Assembly (NCBI RefSeq): GCF_009688965.1
Contig: NZ_AP021875.1
Span: 6,634,001 to 6,698,000, forward strand
DNA: 64,000 nt
From: Desulfosarcina widdelii
GTDB lineage: Bacteria > Desulfobacterota > Desulfobacteria > Desulfobacterales > Desulfosarcinaceae
Direction: 5' to 3'
A model generated the notes under the pieces. That model was not told the DNA's origin. It searched no databases and worked only from the letters and a program-made list of their open reading frames with translations. Numbering within the stretch: the first letter of the stretch is position 1; every line of letters begins with the position of its first letter. A program made the translations under genes and the position numbers. Below, piece by piece: positions 1-7,526 of the stretch.

Positions 1-90
1 CGGGCGGCCAGAGAGATCGGCATTTCGCGCCAGTTGCTGACCTACAAGATGAAAAAGTATCGAATCGAGCGCCGCCACTATTACGCTTGA
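1..90 (+). CDS. C-terminal fragment of a Fis-type HTH regulator (probable sigma-54 activator)
   Basis: The window opens inside this gene; 29 codons remain before TGA at 88-90. The fragment begins RAAREIGISRQLLTYKMKKY, which is the Fis-family helix-turn-helix found at the extreme C-terminus of NtrC/PrdR-like sigma-54-dependent activators. The DNA recognition helix is the ISRQLLTYKMKKY part. The AAA+ and sensor domains lie outside the window, so the signal it senses is unknown. It is the nearest regulator upstream of the N-methyl amine dehydrogenase unit at 486 and in the same orientation, and activators of this class commonly sit next to their targets. I see no convincing GG/GC -24/-12 promoter before 486, so the link is inference. 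Confidence 0.7.
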   Translation, partial: RAAREIGISRQLLTYKMKKYRIERRHYYA

Positions 91-485
91 CACCGGCATC
101 CGGGAAACCCGCCGCCATCCACTTTCTCCGACCGCAAATATTTTTGCATTTCACAGACGAAAAATATTTTTCTATCTGTAAAAATATTTTTCTTTTTTTT
201 TCTGCCGTCAGCATTCTTTTCTCGTTATCCATCCGCAGTTTCAATATAACTAGTTTATTTAACTTGTTTTCCATGATTTCAACGCTTGTTTGTCGATGGT
301 GAATGGTCGTCAGACATTACGGAACGTTTATTGCTTGGTGTGTGTTTCATCAAAGGCGGTCCAGAAACCGCGAGGTTGCGGCCATGTTTAAAAAAGCCTT
401 GAAACTATAATCATGCGACGATCCACGGGAGCCTGGCCGGCCTGCTGCCGGCCGTGCTTCCAGTATCCAAAAGGAGGCCCGGGCA
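91..485. other. 395-bp intergenic region with probable promoter for the dehydrogenase unit
   Basis: No credible gene. Roughly 120-290 is very AT-rich compared with the GC-rich flanks. A perfect sigma-70-like -10 hexamer TATAAT lies at 406-411 but has no good -35 at 17 bp, so any promoter there would need activation. A strong Shine-Dalgarno (AAAGGAGG near 469-476) precedes the ATG at 486. The phased AT motifs are listed separately. Confidence 0.5.
134..193. promoter_or_regulatory. Three phased AAATATTTTT palindromic motifs, possible regulator sites
   Basis: The motif AAATATTTTT occurs at about 136-145, 161-170 and 181-190. The last two are embedded in identical AAAAATATTTTTCT blocks (160-173 and 180-193) exactly 20 bp apart. 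The first copy is about 24 bp further upstream and forms the palindrome GCAAATATTTTTGC. Spacing near two helical turns is what a cooperative binding site or an intrinsic bend would show. The function is inferred only from spacing and symmetry. Confidence 0.3.
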
Positions 486-2903
486 ATGAAAACACAGTCA
501 AGAGTCGTGGTTATCGGCGGGGGAGTGATCGGTGTAAGCGTGGCGTATCATCTGGCAAAATACGGTTGGAGCGATGTCGTTCTGATCGAAAAGCACGAAC
601 TGACCTCCGGGTCCACGTGGATGGCCGCCGGCAACTGCTCCTTTTTTCATGGCAACTACTACTGCACCCAGGTCAACATGAAAAGCGTCGAACTCTACCA
701 GCGCCTGGAGGCCGAAACCGGACAGGGAACGGGTTGGCACACGACCGGTTCCATCCGCACGGCCGACAATCCGGGACGCATGGAAGAACTGGGATACGTA
801 TACAGCATGAACCGCTGCCTGGGACTGGATGTAAGTTGGGTCACGCCGGAAGAAATCAAGGCCATGCATCCGTTAATTAACGTCGACGGCCTCATTGCCG
901 GCCTTTACTGGCCGGATGACGGTGACGTGGATCCCAACGGCGTCACAATGGCAATGAGCATCGGGGCCAAGAAATACGGGGCCGAGATCAACACCCATAC
1001 CCGGGTGACAGGCATCGAAAGCACACCGTCTGGAGAGTGGCGGGTTAGCACCGACAAGGGTGACATTACCTGCGAGGTCGTGGTTAACGCCGCCGGCCTG
1101 TGGGCTCCCCAGGTGGCCCGGATGGTGGGGCTGGATATCCCCTCCATTCCCGGCGAGCACACCCATATCCTTTTCGAGGCCATCGACGTGGTCAAGGACC
1201 GCGATGCCTACCTGCCCCTGGTGCGCGACCCGGACCGTTCCATTTACATCCGCCAGGAAATGGATAGCCTGATCCTGGGATTGTATGAAAGCAAGGTCAA
1301 GCAATGGTACCCGCAAGGGGTGCCCTGGGACTACGCCCAGACTGAGCTGCAGCCGGACATCGACCACGTCGCCGATTTCATCGAGAACGGCATTTACCGC
1401 TTCCCCATCATGGGCGAAACCGGCTTCAAGCACGTTACCGACGGCCCTATCACCTACACGCCCAACGGAGACCCGCTGGTGGGGCCGGCCTATCCTTTGA
1501 AAAATTTCTACCACGCCTGCGGCTACAGTTTCGGCGTCACCCAGGCCGGGGGCATCGGCCACCATCTGGCCGGCTGGATCATGAACGGCGAGCCCGAGAT
1601 CGACCTGTGGTCGGTGGACAGCCGCCGCTACGGCAGTTATGCCAACTGGGCATACAACCATGAGAAGATCGAGGACACCTATCCGCGCCTGTACGCCATC
1701 ATCTGTCCCAACGACTGGCGCGATGCCGCCCGCCCCAACCGCACTGCCCCGATCTACGAATACCAGAAGCAGGCCGGCGCCGTCTTCGGCGATTACTTTG
1801 GCTGGGAATGCCCCAACTATTTCACCGATGATCCGGTAAAAAACCGTGAGAATCCGGGCTGGAAGCGCAACAACACCTTCGATTTCGTCGGCGCCGAGTG
1901 CCGGCATGTCATGGAAAAGGTCGGTCTGATCGACCTGACCCGTTTCGCCAAAACCCGCATCACGGGAACCGGCGCCGAGACCTGGCTCAATACCATGACC
2001 TGCCAGAAGGTGCCGACCAAAGATGGCCGCATCGCCCTTTCGCCCATGCTGGACCATAACGGCAATTTCAAATCCGATATGACCATTACCAGGGTGAAAG
2101 ACAACGAGTACTTCTGCGTGACTGCCTCGGTGGGCAAATGCCACGACCAGCACTGGTTGATGCATAATCTGCCTGCCGACGGCAGCGTCTGCATGGAAGA
2201 TCTGACCTACCAGCAGGGTTGTCTGGTGCTGGCCGGGCCCAAGAGCCGTGATGTATTGGCCAGTGCCAGTTATAATGATGTCTCCAACGAAGCCTTCCCC
2301 TTCGGCACCAGCCGCGAGATTTATGTGGGTCGGGTCAAGTGCCGGGTCAACCGCATGAACTATGTGGGTGAGCTGGGCTACGAAATTTTCCACCCCATCG
2401 AATCCCAGGTTGCGGTTTACCAGACCCTTATGGCTGCCGGCGAGAAATTCGACCTCAAGATGGTCGGCATGTACGCCATGGATTCCATGCGTCTGGAAAA
2501 GGGCTATCTGGCCTGGAAGAGCGAAATGAACGTCCATCACACGCCGCTGGAGACCAACGTGGCCTGGACGGTGAAACTGGACAAGGACTTTATCGGCAAG
2601 ACCGGAATCGAAAAGCAGAAGGCCGAAGGCGTGCCCCGGCAGCTGGTCTGCCTGGTGTGCGAAGCCGAGGACGCCGACCCGTGGGGGTACAACCCCATCT
2701 TCGACGGTGATGCGATAGTGGGAATGACCTCGTCGGGCGGCTACGGCCATCGAACCGGCAAGAGCATCGCCCTGGGTTATGTACCACCTGACCTGGCTGC
2801 ACCCGGCACCCGGCTGGAAGTGGAGGTACTGGGCAAAAAGCTGGCCGCCGAGGTTATGGCCATGCCGTTGTATGATCCGAAGAATGAGCGGATGAAAATC
2901 TAA
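486..2903 (+). CDS. Dimethylglycine/sarcosine dehydrogenase-like FAD oxidoreductase with GcvT folate domain
   Basis: 805 aa, the usual two-part architecture of dimethylglycine and sarcosine dehydrogenases. Residues 1-400 are a DAO-type FAD domain with dinucleotide motif VVVIGGGVIG (7-16); about 430-800 is an aminomethyltransferase (GcvT) domain containing MNYVGELGYEIF. Such enzymes oxidise an N-methyl group and can pass the resulting C1 unit to tetrahydrofolate, giving methylene-THF. An unusual point: the segment that reads GSTWHAAG in covalent-FAD family members is GSTWMAAG here (Met46), so the histidine that carries 8-alpha-linked FAD in the mammalian enzymes is missing and FAD is probably non-covalent. 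The ATG at 486 has a strong SD. It is followed by etfB/etfA, which fits ETF as electron acceptor. The substrate (dimethylglycine, sarcosine or N-methylproline) cannot be fixed from sequence. Confidence 0.85.
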   Translation: MKTQSRVVVIGGGVIGVSVAYHLAKYGWSDVVLIEKHELTSGSTWMAAGNCSFFHGNYYCTQVNMKSVELYQRLEAETGQGTGWHTTGSIRTADNPGRMEELGYVYSMNRCLGLDVSWVTPEEIKAMHPLINVDGLIAGLYWPDDGDVDPNGVTMAMSIGAKKYGAEINTHTRVTGIESTPSGEWRVSTDKGDITCEVVVNAAGLWAPQVARMVGLDIPSIPGEHTHILFEAIDVVKDRDAYLPLVRDPDRSIYIRQEMDSLILGLYESKVKQWYPQGVPWDYAQTELQPDIDHVADFIENGIYRFPIMGETGFKHVTDGPITYTPNGDPLVGPAYPLKNFYHACGYSFGVTQAGGIGHHLAGWIMNGEPEIDLWSVDSRRYGSYANWAYNHEKIEDTYPRLYAIICPNDWRDAARPNRTAPIYEYQKQAGAVFGDYFGWECPNYFTDDPVKNRENPGWKRNNTFDFVGAECRHVMEKVGLIDLTRFAKTRITGTGAETWLNTMTCQKVPTKDGRIALSPMLDHNGNFKSDMTITRVKDNEYFCVTASVGKCHDQHWLMHNLPADGSVCMEDLTYQQGCLVLAGPKSRDVLASASYNDVSNEAFPFGTSREIYVGRVKCRVNRMNYVGELGYEIFHPIESQVAVYQTLMAAGEKFDLKMVGMYAMDSMRLEKGYLAWKSEMNVHHTPLETNVAWTVKLDKDFIGKTGIEKQKAEGVPRQLVCLVCEAEDADPWGYNPIFDGDAIVGMTSSGGYGHRTGKSIALGYVPPDLAAPGTRLEVEVLGKKLAAEVMAMPLYDPKNERMKI

Positions 2904-3042
2904 TGCCCGTCCGGAAACGGTCTTTTTGCCCGATATCGGCGTTGCGCTCAAAAGTTTATCCTCGGAATATCAACCATATGCCTGTGGTAAAATTTTTCGC
3001 GCGCCTTGATCTCGAACAAAAATCCTCGATTCCGAACAGGCA
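2904..3042 (+). repeat. Dispersed 139-bp inverted-repeat element, copy 1 (MITE-like)
   Basis: It starts directly after the TAA of the dehydrogenase gene. The left end reads TGCCCGTCCGGAAACGG and the right end, reverse-complemented, TGCCTGTTCGGAATCGAGG. The core shared with the other copies includes TTTATCCTCGGAATATCAAC and CATATGCCTG followed by GGTAAAATTTTTCGCGCGCC. This is the most diverged copy, and no target duplication is visible. It separates the dehydrogenase from etfB, so it would be transcribed as a long hairpin inside the unit. Confidence 0.75.
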
Positions 3043-3121
3043 TTAAGAGGTCGCTTGTAACAATGGCGAATGATTGCAGCTTTTAAAACGCCAGAATGCT
3101 TATTCGAAATAGGAAAACACT

Positions 3122-3892
3122 ATGCAGATTTACGTATGCGTCAAACATGTGCCCGACACGGCGGCCAACATCAAGATTGTCGGAGAAAACGGCTTCGATG
3201 ACGGCGGCTGTAAGTTTATCGTCAACCCTTACGACGAGTACGCCCTTGAGCAGGCCGTACAACTGGTGGAGAAGAACGGCGGCGAGGTGATCGTCGTGGC
3301 CGTGGGCAAAGCGGCCGCTGCCGGCACCCTCCGCGCGGCCATGGCTATGGGGGCCCACCGGGGGATCCTGGTCACGGTGGACAGCCAGTTTCTGGACAGC
3401 CGCACGACGGCCCTGGCGTTGAAAGCGGCCATCGAGCAGGACGGCCCGGCCGATCTCGTTTTTACCGGCAAGGGCGCCGTAGACACCGAGGGGTTTCAGA
3501 CCCCCTACCGCCTGGCGGCTGCCATGAACCTTCCGGTGGTCAACGAAGTCAACCGGATGGAATTGGGGGAGGGCACGGTTACGGTCGGCCGCGAGATCGG
3601 CGGCGGTGCCCGCGAAGTGGTTGAAGTCGGTCTTCCTTGTGTGCTGGGGGCCACCAAAGGGCTCAACGAGCCGCGCTACCCGAAATTTCCCGACATCATG
3701 AAAGCCAAGAAAAAACCGATCCAGGAAGTCTCCCTCTCCGATTTGGGGCTGAGTGCCGACGGTGCCATGATTGAACTGGTGAAACTGGAGAAGGTTCCCG
3801 AGCGCTCCGGGGCCAGAATGATGGAAGGGGATGTGCGCCAGGCGGTGGAGGCGCTGGTGCGGACATTAAAAGAAGAAGAAAAAGTCATTTAG
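3122..3892 (+). CDS. etfB: Electron transfer flavoprotein beta subunit
   Basis: 256 aa, the normal length for EtfB. It begins MQIYVCVKHVPDT, the typical EtfB start, and has the family segment ADLVFTGKGAVDTEGFQTPY and the downstream EVGLPCVLGATKGLNEPRYP. EtfB binds AMP (or a second FAD in bifurcating types) and pairs with EtfA to take electrons from acyl-CoA or N-methyl amine dehydrogenases. The adjacent dehydrogenase and downstream membrane Fe-S protein suggest a dedicated dehydrogenase-ETF-quinone chain. The SD is AGGAAA before ATG 3122. Whether it is a bifurcating type was not resolved. Confidence 0.93.
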   Translation: MQIYVCVKHVPDTAANIKIVGENGFDDGGCKFIVNPYDEYALEQAVQLVEKNGGEVIVVAVGKAAAAGTLRAAMAMGAHRGILVTVDSQFLDSRTTALALKAAIEQDGPADLVFTGKGAVDTEGFQTPYRLAAAMNLPVVNEVNRMELGEGTVTVGREIGGGAREVVEVGLPCVLGATKGLNEPRYPKFPDIMKAKKKPIQEVSLSDLGLSADGAMIELVKLEKVPERSGARMMEGDVRQAVEALVRTLKEEEKVI

Positions 3893-4014
3893 AAAAATGC
3901 ATCTCGCATTCCAGGCCGGCGTTCTCGTCATCTTCAGATCCTCGACGTAGCGCTGCTACGCCTCCGGTCTGAAGATTCCTGCGGCCTTGGCCTGAAAAGC
4001 GACCTGCATTTTCC
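3892..4014. repeat. 123-bp imperfect palindrome between etfB and etfA
   Basis: The left arm begins GAAAAATGCATCTCGC and the right arm, reverse-complemented, GGAAAATGCAGGTCGC. Further in, ATCTTCAGA (left) matches the complement of TCTGAAGAT (right), and the centre is CGTAGCGCTGCTACG. The arms pair over most of about 60 nt. Its first base overlaps the last base of the etfB stop. It is a different family from the 139-bp element. As it sits inside the unit, it may act as an RNA hairpin for processing or partial termination (inference). Confidence 0.7.
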
Positions 4015-4035
4015 GATCGTTAAAGGAGAAAATTT

Positions 4036-4992
4036 ATGGCTACAGTCGGTATATTAATCGAAACCGAAGACGGCGTTGTCAAGGATGCCAATTTCGGCGT
4101 TCTCACCGCCGCCCGCGGCGCGGGAGATAATACACTCGTCGCCCTGATGCTGGACGGGTCAGCGGAGAGCGCCGCGGAGGCGCTGAGAAAATACGGCGCC
4201 AATAAGGTGGTCCAGGTGTCCGCCGCCGGCGGCGATCTATCCGCCAGCCCCGACCTCAAGGCGCGGGTACTGGCGGCAGCCATCGAGAAGTACGGCCTGG
4301 ACGCCCTTTTGGGATTGGCCAGCGCACGAGGGCGCGATATTTTTGCCCGCCTGGCGGCATTTATGGATCTGCCGTTGGCATCGGACTGCATTTCTGTTGA
4401 CCTTGCCGGCAAAACGGCCATAAAGTCTCATTTTTCCGGCAAGACGTTCGCAACGATTCGGATGTCCGCCGCGGTGATGCTGTGCACCATCCGCCCCAAC
4501 GCCATCGAGGCGCAGGAAGCACCGGTCGATGCGGCCGTGGAAAACGACTCCGCCGCCGTCGATGATCCGGGACTGGTCAAGGTGGTCGAGGTGAAAAAAG
4601 AGGACGCCGGCAATGTGGATCTGACCGAAGCGGCCGTTATCGTCACCGGCGGCCGGCCGATTGCTTCGGCGGACAACTATAAAATCCTGGAAGAATGCGC
4701 TCGGCTGCTGGGCGGCACCATCGGGGCCTCCCGTGCCGCCGTGGATGCGGGTTTCGCCCCCCACAGCCTGCAGGTGGGGCAGACCGGCAAAACCGTCAGC
4801 CCGCGCCTGTATATCGGTTGCGGCCTTTCCGGTTCGGTGCAGCATTTCGCCGGCATGAAAACGTCAAAGGTGATCGTGGCCATCAACACGGACAAGGATG
4901 CACCCATTTTCGAAAAATGCGATTATGGCATCGTCGGGGATTTGTTCGAGGTGGTGCCGGTGTTGACGGAGGTGTTGAAAGAAAAACGCTAA
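4036..4992 (+). CDS. etfA: Electron transfer flavoprotein alpha subunit
   Basis: 318 aa, typical for EtfA. The N-terminal half is the ETF fold. The C-terminal FAD domain is clear: GRPIASADNYKILEECARLL, GASRAAVDAG, then GQTGKTVSPRLYIGCGLSGS and QHFAGMK. EtfA binds the FAD that passes electrons to an ETF:quinone oxidoreductase. The start is fixed by AAAGGAGA seven bases before ATG 4036. Partner of EtfB just upstream, with the membrane Fe-S protein at 5189 the likely acceptor. Confidence 0.93.
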   Translation: MATVGILIETEDGVVKDANFGVLTAARGAGDNTLVALMLDGSAESAAEALRKYGANKVVQVSAAGGDLSASPDLKARVLAAAIEKYGLDALLGLASARGRDIFARLAAFMDLPLASDCISVDLAGKTAIKSHFSGKTFATIRMSAAVMLCTIRPNAIEAQEAPVDAAVENDSAAVDDPGLVKVVEVKKEDAGNVDLTEAAVIVTGGRPIASADNYKILEECARLLGGTIGASRAAVDAGFAPHSLQVGQTGKTVSPRLYIGCGLSGSVQHFAGMKTSKVIVAINTDKDAPIFEKCDYGIVGDLFEVVPVLTEVLKEKR

Positions 4993-5188
4993 CGGCTGTT
5001 CTGAAGCCGCATCCTGGGGCGCTTGTCTGCGTCCTCGGGGTGTTGGCGTGATCAACGCAGCGGTACTACGCCGGCAGCGAATCCGACCGTCTGGATGAAG
5101 CAGCGCCCGGCGGCCATCGCCATGGTTGGCGCCCGCATGGGCTCAGCTGCAGAACGCCTGGCGATGTTATCTGATCAATAAATTCGAG

Positions 5189-7174
5189 ATGCCAATGGAA
5201 TTGACCCGAGAAATTTACTGGAATGTGGGCCATGGTGCGGCAACGCTGATCCCGATGTACGTGCTGGTGATCATCGCCCTTGGGGTAATGGTCAAAAGGT
5301 TTTTGGGGAGAATTCAGATCTATAAGCAGGGACTCCCGCTGGAGAGAACCGATCGTCTATATGAACGCGTTTCCCGTGCGCTGAAAATTCTCCTCTCGCA
5401 AAAACGTGTCATCCAGCAGCGATGGCCCGGGTTGGTGCACGGGTTGTTTTTCTGGGGGGGTGCCGTTCTAACTGTTGGTACTATCCTGGTCTTTGTTCAG
5501 GTTGATTTCACCGATCCCTGGTTTAACGAGAAATTCCTTACCGGAACCGTCTACCTGGTATTTTCGCTTTCCCTTGATATTGCCGGGTTCCTGTGCCTGG
5601 TCATGCTGGCGGGATTGCTGGTCCGCCGTTATACCGCCGCCCCGGACGGTTTGGCCATCACCCGACTCGATACGGCCGCGCACGGCATCCTGCTGGCCAT
5701 TCTGGTAACCGGCTTTGGGGTCGAGGGGGCCCGGATGGCCGTTACCGAGCTCGGAACGCCGCTGGCTTACTGGTCTCCCGTAGGGCTGTTGGTGGCCATG
5801 GCACTGTCGCGCATCGATGAAACCGGGCTGCGCGGACTCCATCTGGCCATGTGGTGGCTTCATATGGTGTTGGTTGCCGGCTTTATCGTGCTGATACCGT
5901 TTACCAGGCTAAAGCATATCGTGACAACCGGCCTGAATCATGTCTTCGAATCCCTTGAACCAAAGGCGATGCTCGACAAACTCGATCTTGAGGACGAGAA
6001 TGCCGAGACCTTTGGCGCGACCCATCTGAATGAGCTGACCTGGAAAGATATTTTCGATACCGATGCCTGTACTGCGTGCATGCGCTGCCAGGAGCGATGT
6101 CCGGCTTATAGCACGAACAAACCGCTTTCGCCCATGCGGGTAATCGATGTGCTTGGCGACATCGCCGAACAGCATCCGGAAGCAAACCTGTTTAAAACCA
6201 TTGGTGAAGACGCAATCTGGTCCTGCACCACATGCGGCGCCTGTCAGGACGGTTGTCCTGCCGCCATCGAGCATGTCCGGAAAATCGTGGAGATTCGGCG
6301 GGCCATGGTGCTGACCCACGCCACCTTTCCCCAGGAATTGATAGAGACCTTCAACAACCTCGAAAACCAGGCCAACCCCTGGGGATTCGGCGCTGATGGG
6401 CGGGCCGACTGGGCCAAGGGCATGGACGTGCCCCTGATGAGCGACCATCCCGACGCCGATCTGCTCTGGTTCGTGGGCTGCGCCGGCTCCTTCGACGATC
6501 GGGGCAGGAAGATCTCCCGGGCCATGGCGCGGGTGCTGCTTCGGGCCGGCGTCGATTTTGCGATTCTGGGGCCGGAAGAGGCCTGCAACGGGGACATGGC
6601 CCGCCGGGCCGGCAACGAGTACCTGGCCCAGATGCTGATGCAGCAGAACGCCGAAGTGTTCAACCAGTACAAGCCCAAGAGAATTCTCACCGGCTGCCCC
6701 CACTGCTTCAACATCATTAAAAACGAGTATTTTCAGTTCGACGCCCGCTATCCGGTGGTCAGCAATGCCGAACTGCTTTTCGAGCTGCATCAGCAGGGGC
6801 GGTTGAAGCCCAATGGCAAGGACTTGGGTTCGCTGACTTTTCACGACTCCTGCTACCTGGGCCGCTGGAACGGCATCGTCCAGATGCCCCGCGATTTGCT
6901 GCGCTCCATGAACGCCGGTCAACTGATTGAGATGCGGCGCACCGGCGAAGAGGGGTTTTGCTGCGGTGCCGGCGGCGGTCGCATGTTCATGGAGGAGACT
7001 TTGGGCAAGCGGATCAACGTGGAGCGGGCCGAAGAGATCATCCAGACCCGCGCAGCCACGGTGGCCGCGGCCTGTCCCTTTTGCGCCACCATGCTCTCCG
7101 ACGGCCTGATGGACAAGGAGGCGGAGGTGGTGGTCAAGGATATTGCGGAGCTGGTGGATGAGGCCACGGCTTGA
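5189..7174 (+). CDS. Membrane-bound Fe-S/CCG oxidoreductase, probable ETF:menaquinone oxidoreductase
   Basis: 661 aa from the ATG at 5189; an upstream in-frame TTG at 5126 is possible but lies in a poorly conserved leader. Residues 1-260 hold several membrane helices resembling the NarI/HdrE heme b domain. Two 4Fe-4S motifs follow: CTACMRCQERCP from about residue 294 and CTTCGACQDGCP from about 346. Then come two cysteine-rich (CCG/HdrD-like) domains: GCAGSF, EEACNGD and GCPHCFN in the first, DSCYLGR, FCCGAGGGRM and ACPFC in the second. Fused HdrDE-like proteins next to etfBA are known as routes for ETF electrons into menaquinone. Here it would link the dehydrogenase at 486 to the membrane pool. 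Confidence 0.82.
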   Translation: MPMELTREIYWNVGHGAATLIPMYVLVIIALGVMVKRFLGRIQIYKQGLPLERTDRLYERVSRALKILLSQKRVIQQRWPGLVHGLFFWGGAVLTVGTILVFVQVDFTDPWFNEKFLTGTVYLVFSLSLDIAGFLCLVMLAGLLVRRYTAAPDGLAITRLDTAAHGILLAILVTGFGVEGARMAVTELGTPLAYWSPVGLLVAMALSRIDETGLRGLHLAMWWLHMVLVAGFIVLIPFTRLKHIVTTGLNHVFESLEPKAMLDKLDLEDENAETFGATHLNELTWKDIFDTDACTACMRCQERCPAYSTNKPLSPMRVIDVLGDIAEQHPEANLFKTIGEDAIWSCTTCGACQDGCPAAIEHVRKIVEIRRAMVLTHATFPQELIETFNNLENQANPWGFGADGRADWAKGMDVPLMSDHPDADLLWFVGCAGSFDDRGRKISRAMARVLLRAGVDFAILGPEEACNGDMARRAGNEYLAQMLMQQNAEVFNQYKPKRILTGCPHCFNIIKNEYFQFDARYPVVSNAELLFELHQQGRLKPNGKDLGSLTFHDSCYLGRWNGIVQMPRDLLRSMNAGQLIEMRRTGEEGFCCGAGGGRMFMEETLGKRINVERAEEIIQTRAATVAAACPFCATMLSDGLMDKEAEVVVKDIAELVDEATA

Positions 7175-7180
7175 TGATGG

Positions 7181-7250
7181 TGATCGGTGAACTGTGATCG
7201 GTGAACTGTGAACGGAAAACCCCGAACCCCAAACGCGAAACTCAAAACCT
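7181..7250 (+). repeat. Degenerate tandem heptamer array (10 units)
   Basis: Ten consecutive 7-bp units with consensus NRAACNS, for example TGATCGG, TGAACTG, TGAACGG, CGAACCC and GAAACTC. The first pair TGATCGG-TGAACTG is repeated exactly. It fills the gap between the Fe-S protein stop (7174) and the small gene at 7265. Other period-7 arrays with different unit sequences occur elsewhere in the window. Confidence 0.75.
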
Positions 7251-7264
7251 CACCGGAGGAGTTC

Positions 7265-7420
7265 ATGCCCGTAGAAGCCAATATCGTCGAGATCCTCAAG
7301 AAAAAGAAAATTGCCTACGAAGTGAAGGAGTTCGTCTACTTCAATCCGGGCAAGCACGATAAATCGTTTAAGATCAAGGCCTGGGACCTCAAAAAAGCAT
7401 GCCAGCCGAAAATGTTGTGA
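7265..7420 (+). CDS. Small hypothetical protein (51 aa)
   Basis: Short basic protein, MPVEANIVEILKKKKIAYEV at the N-terminus, ending in a Lys-rich tail with one Cys. The start at 7265 is chosen because GGAGGA lies four bases upstream; the frame is open further upstream only through the heptamer array. It is in line between the ETF-linked Fe-S protein and the first MttB, so it is probably co-transcribed. I do not recognise a family. The pattern of a short alpha/beta start with IxxxLKKKKIxYEVKEF vaguely recalls YbaK-like starts but is far too short to assign. Confidence 0.55.
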   Translation: MPVEANIVEILKKKKIAYEVKEFVYFNPGKHDKSFKIKAWDLKKACQPKML

Positions 7421-7526
7421 CACGGCATTTTTCAGGCGAGAAGGGCCATGGTCCCCGAGCACAGCCGTTTTTTTGCTGGATGTGTCCGCCGATAGCGGGT
7501 AACGTCAGGATGGAAAGGAACCAGCG

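Noticed and set aside
87..302. 71-codon plus-strand frame after the regulator fragment
   Set aside because: Phe/Ser-rich translation of the AT-rich patch, no SD, no family likeness.
413..485. Possible sigma-54 promoter (GG and GC 10 bp apart near 433-447)
   Set aside because: The match is only to the GG/GC dinucleotides within GC-rich palindromic DNA; TTGC and TGGCAC parts are absent.
873..2951. 692-codon open frame on the minus strand
   Set aside because: Antisense to the dehydrogenase gene, which has clear family motifs; long mirror frames are expected in GC-rich coding DNA and this one has no motifs of its own.
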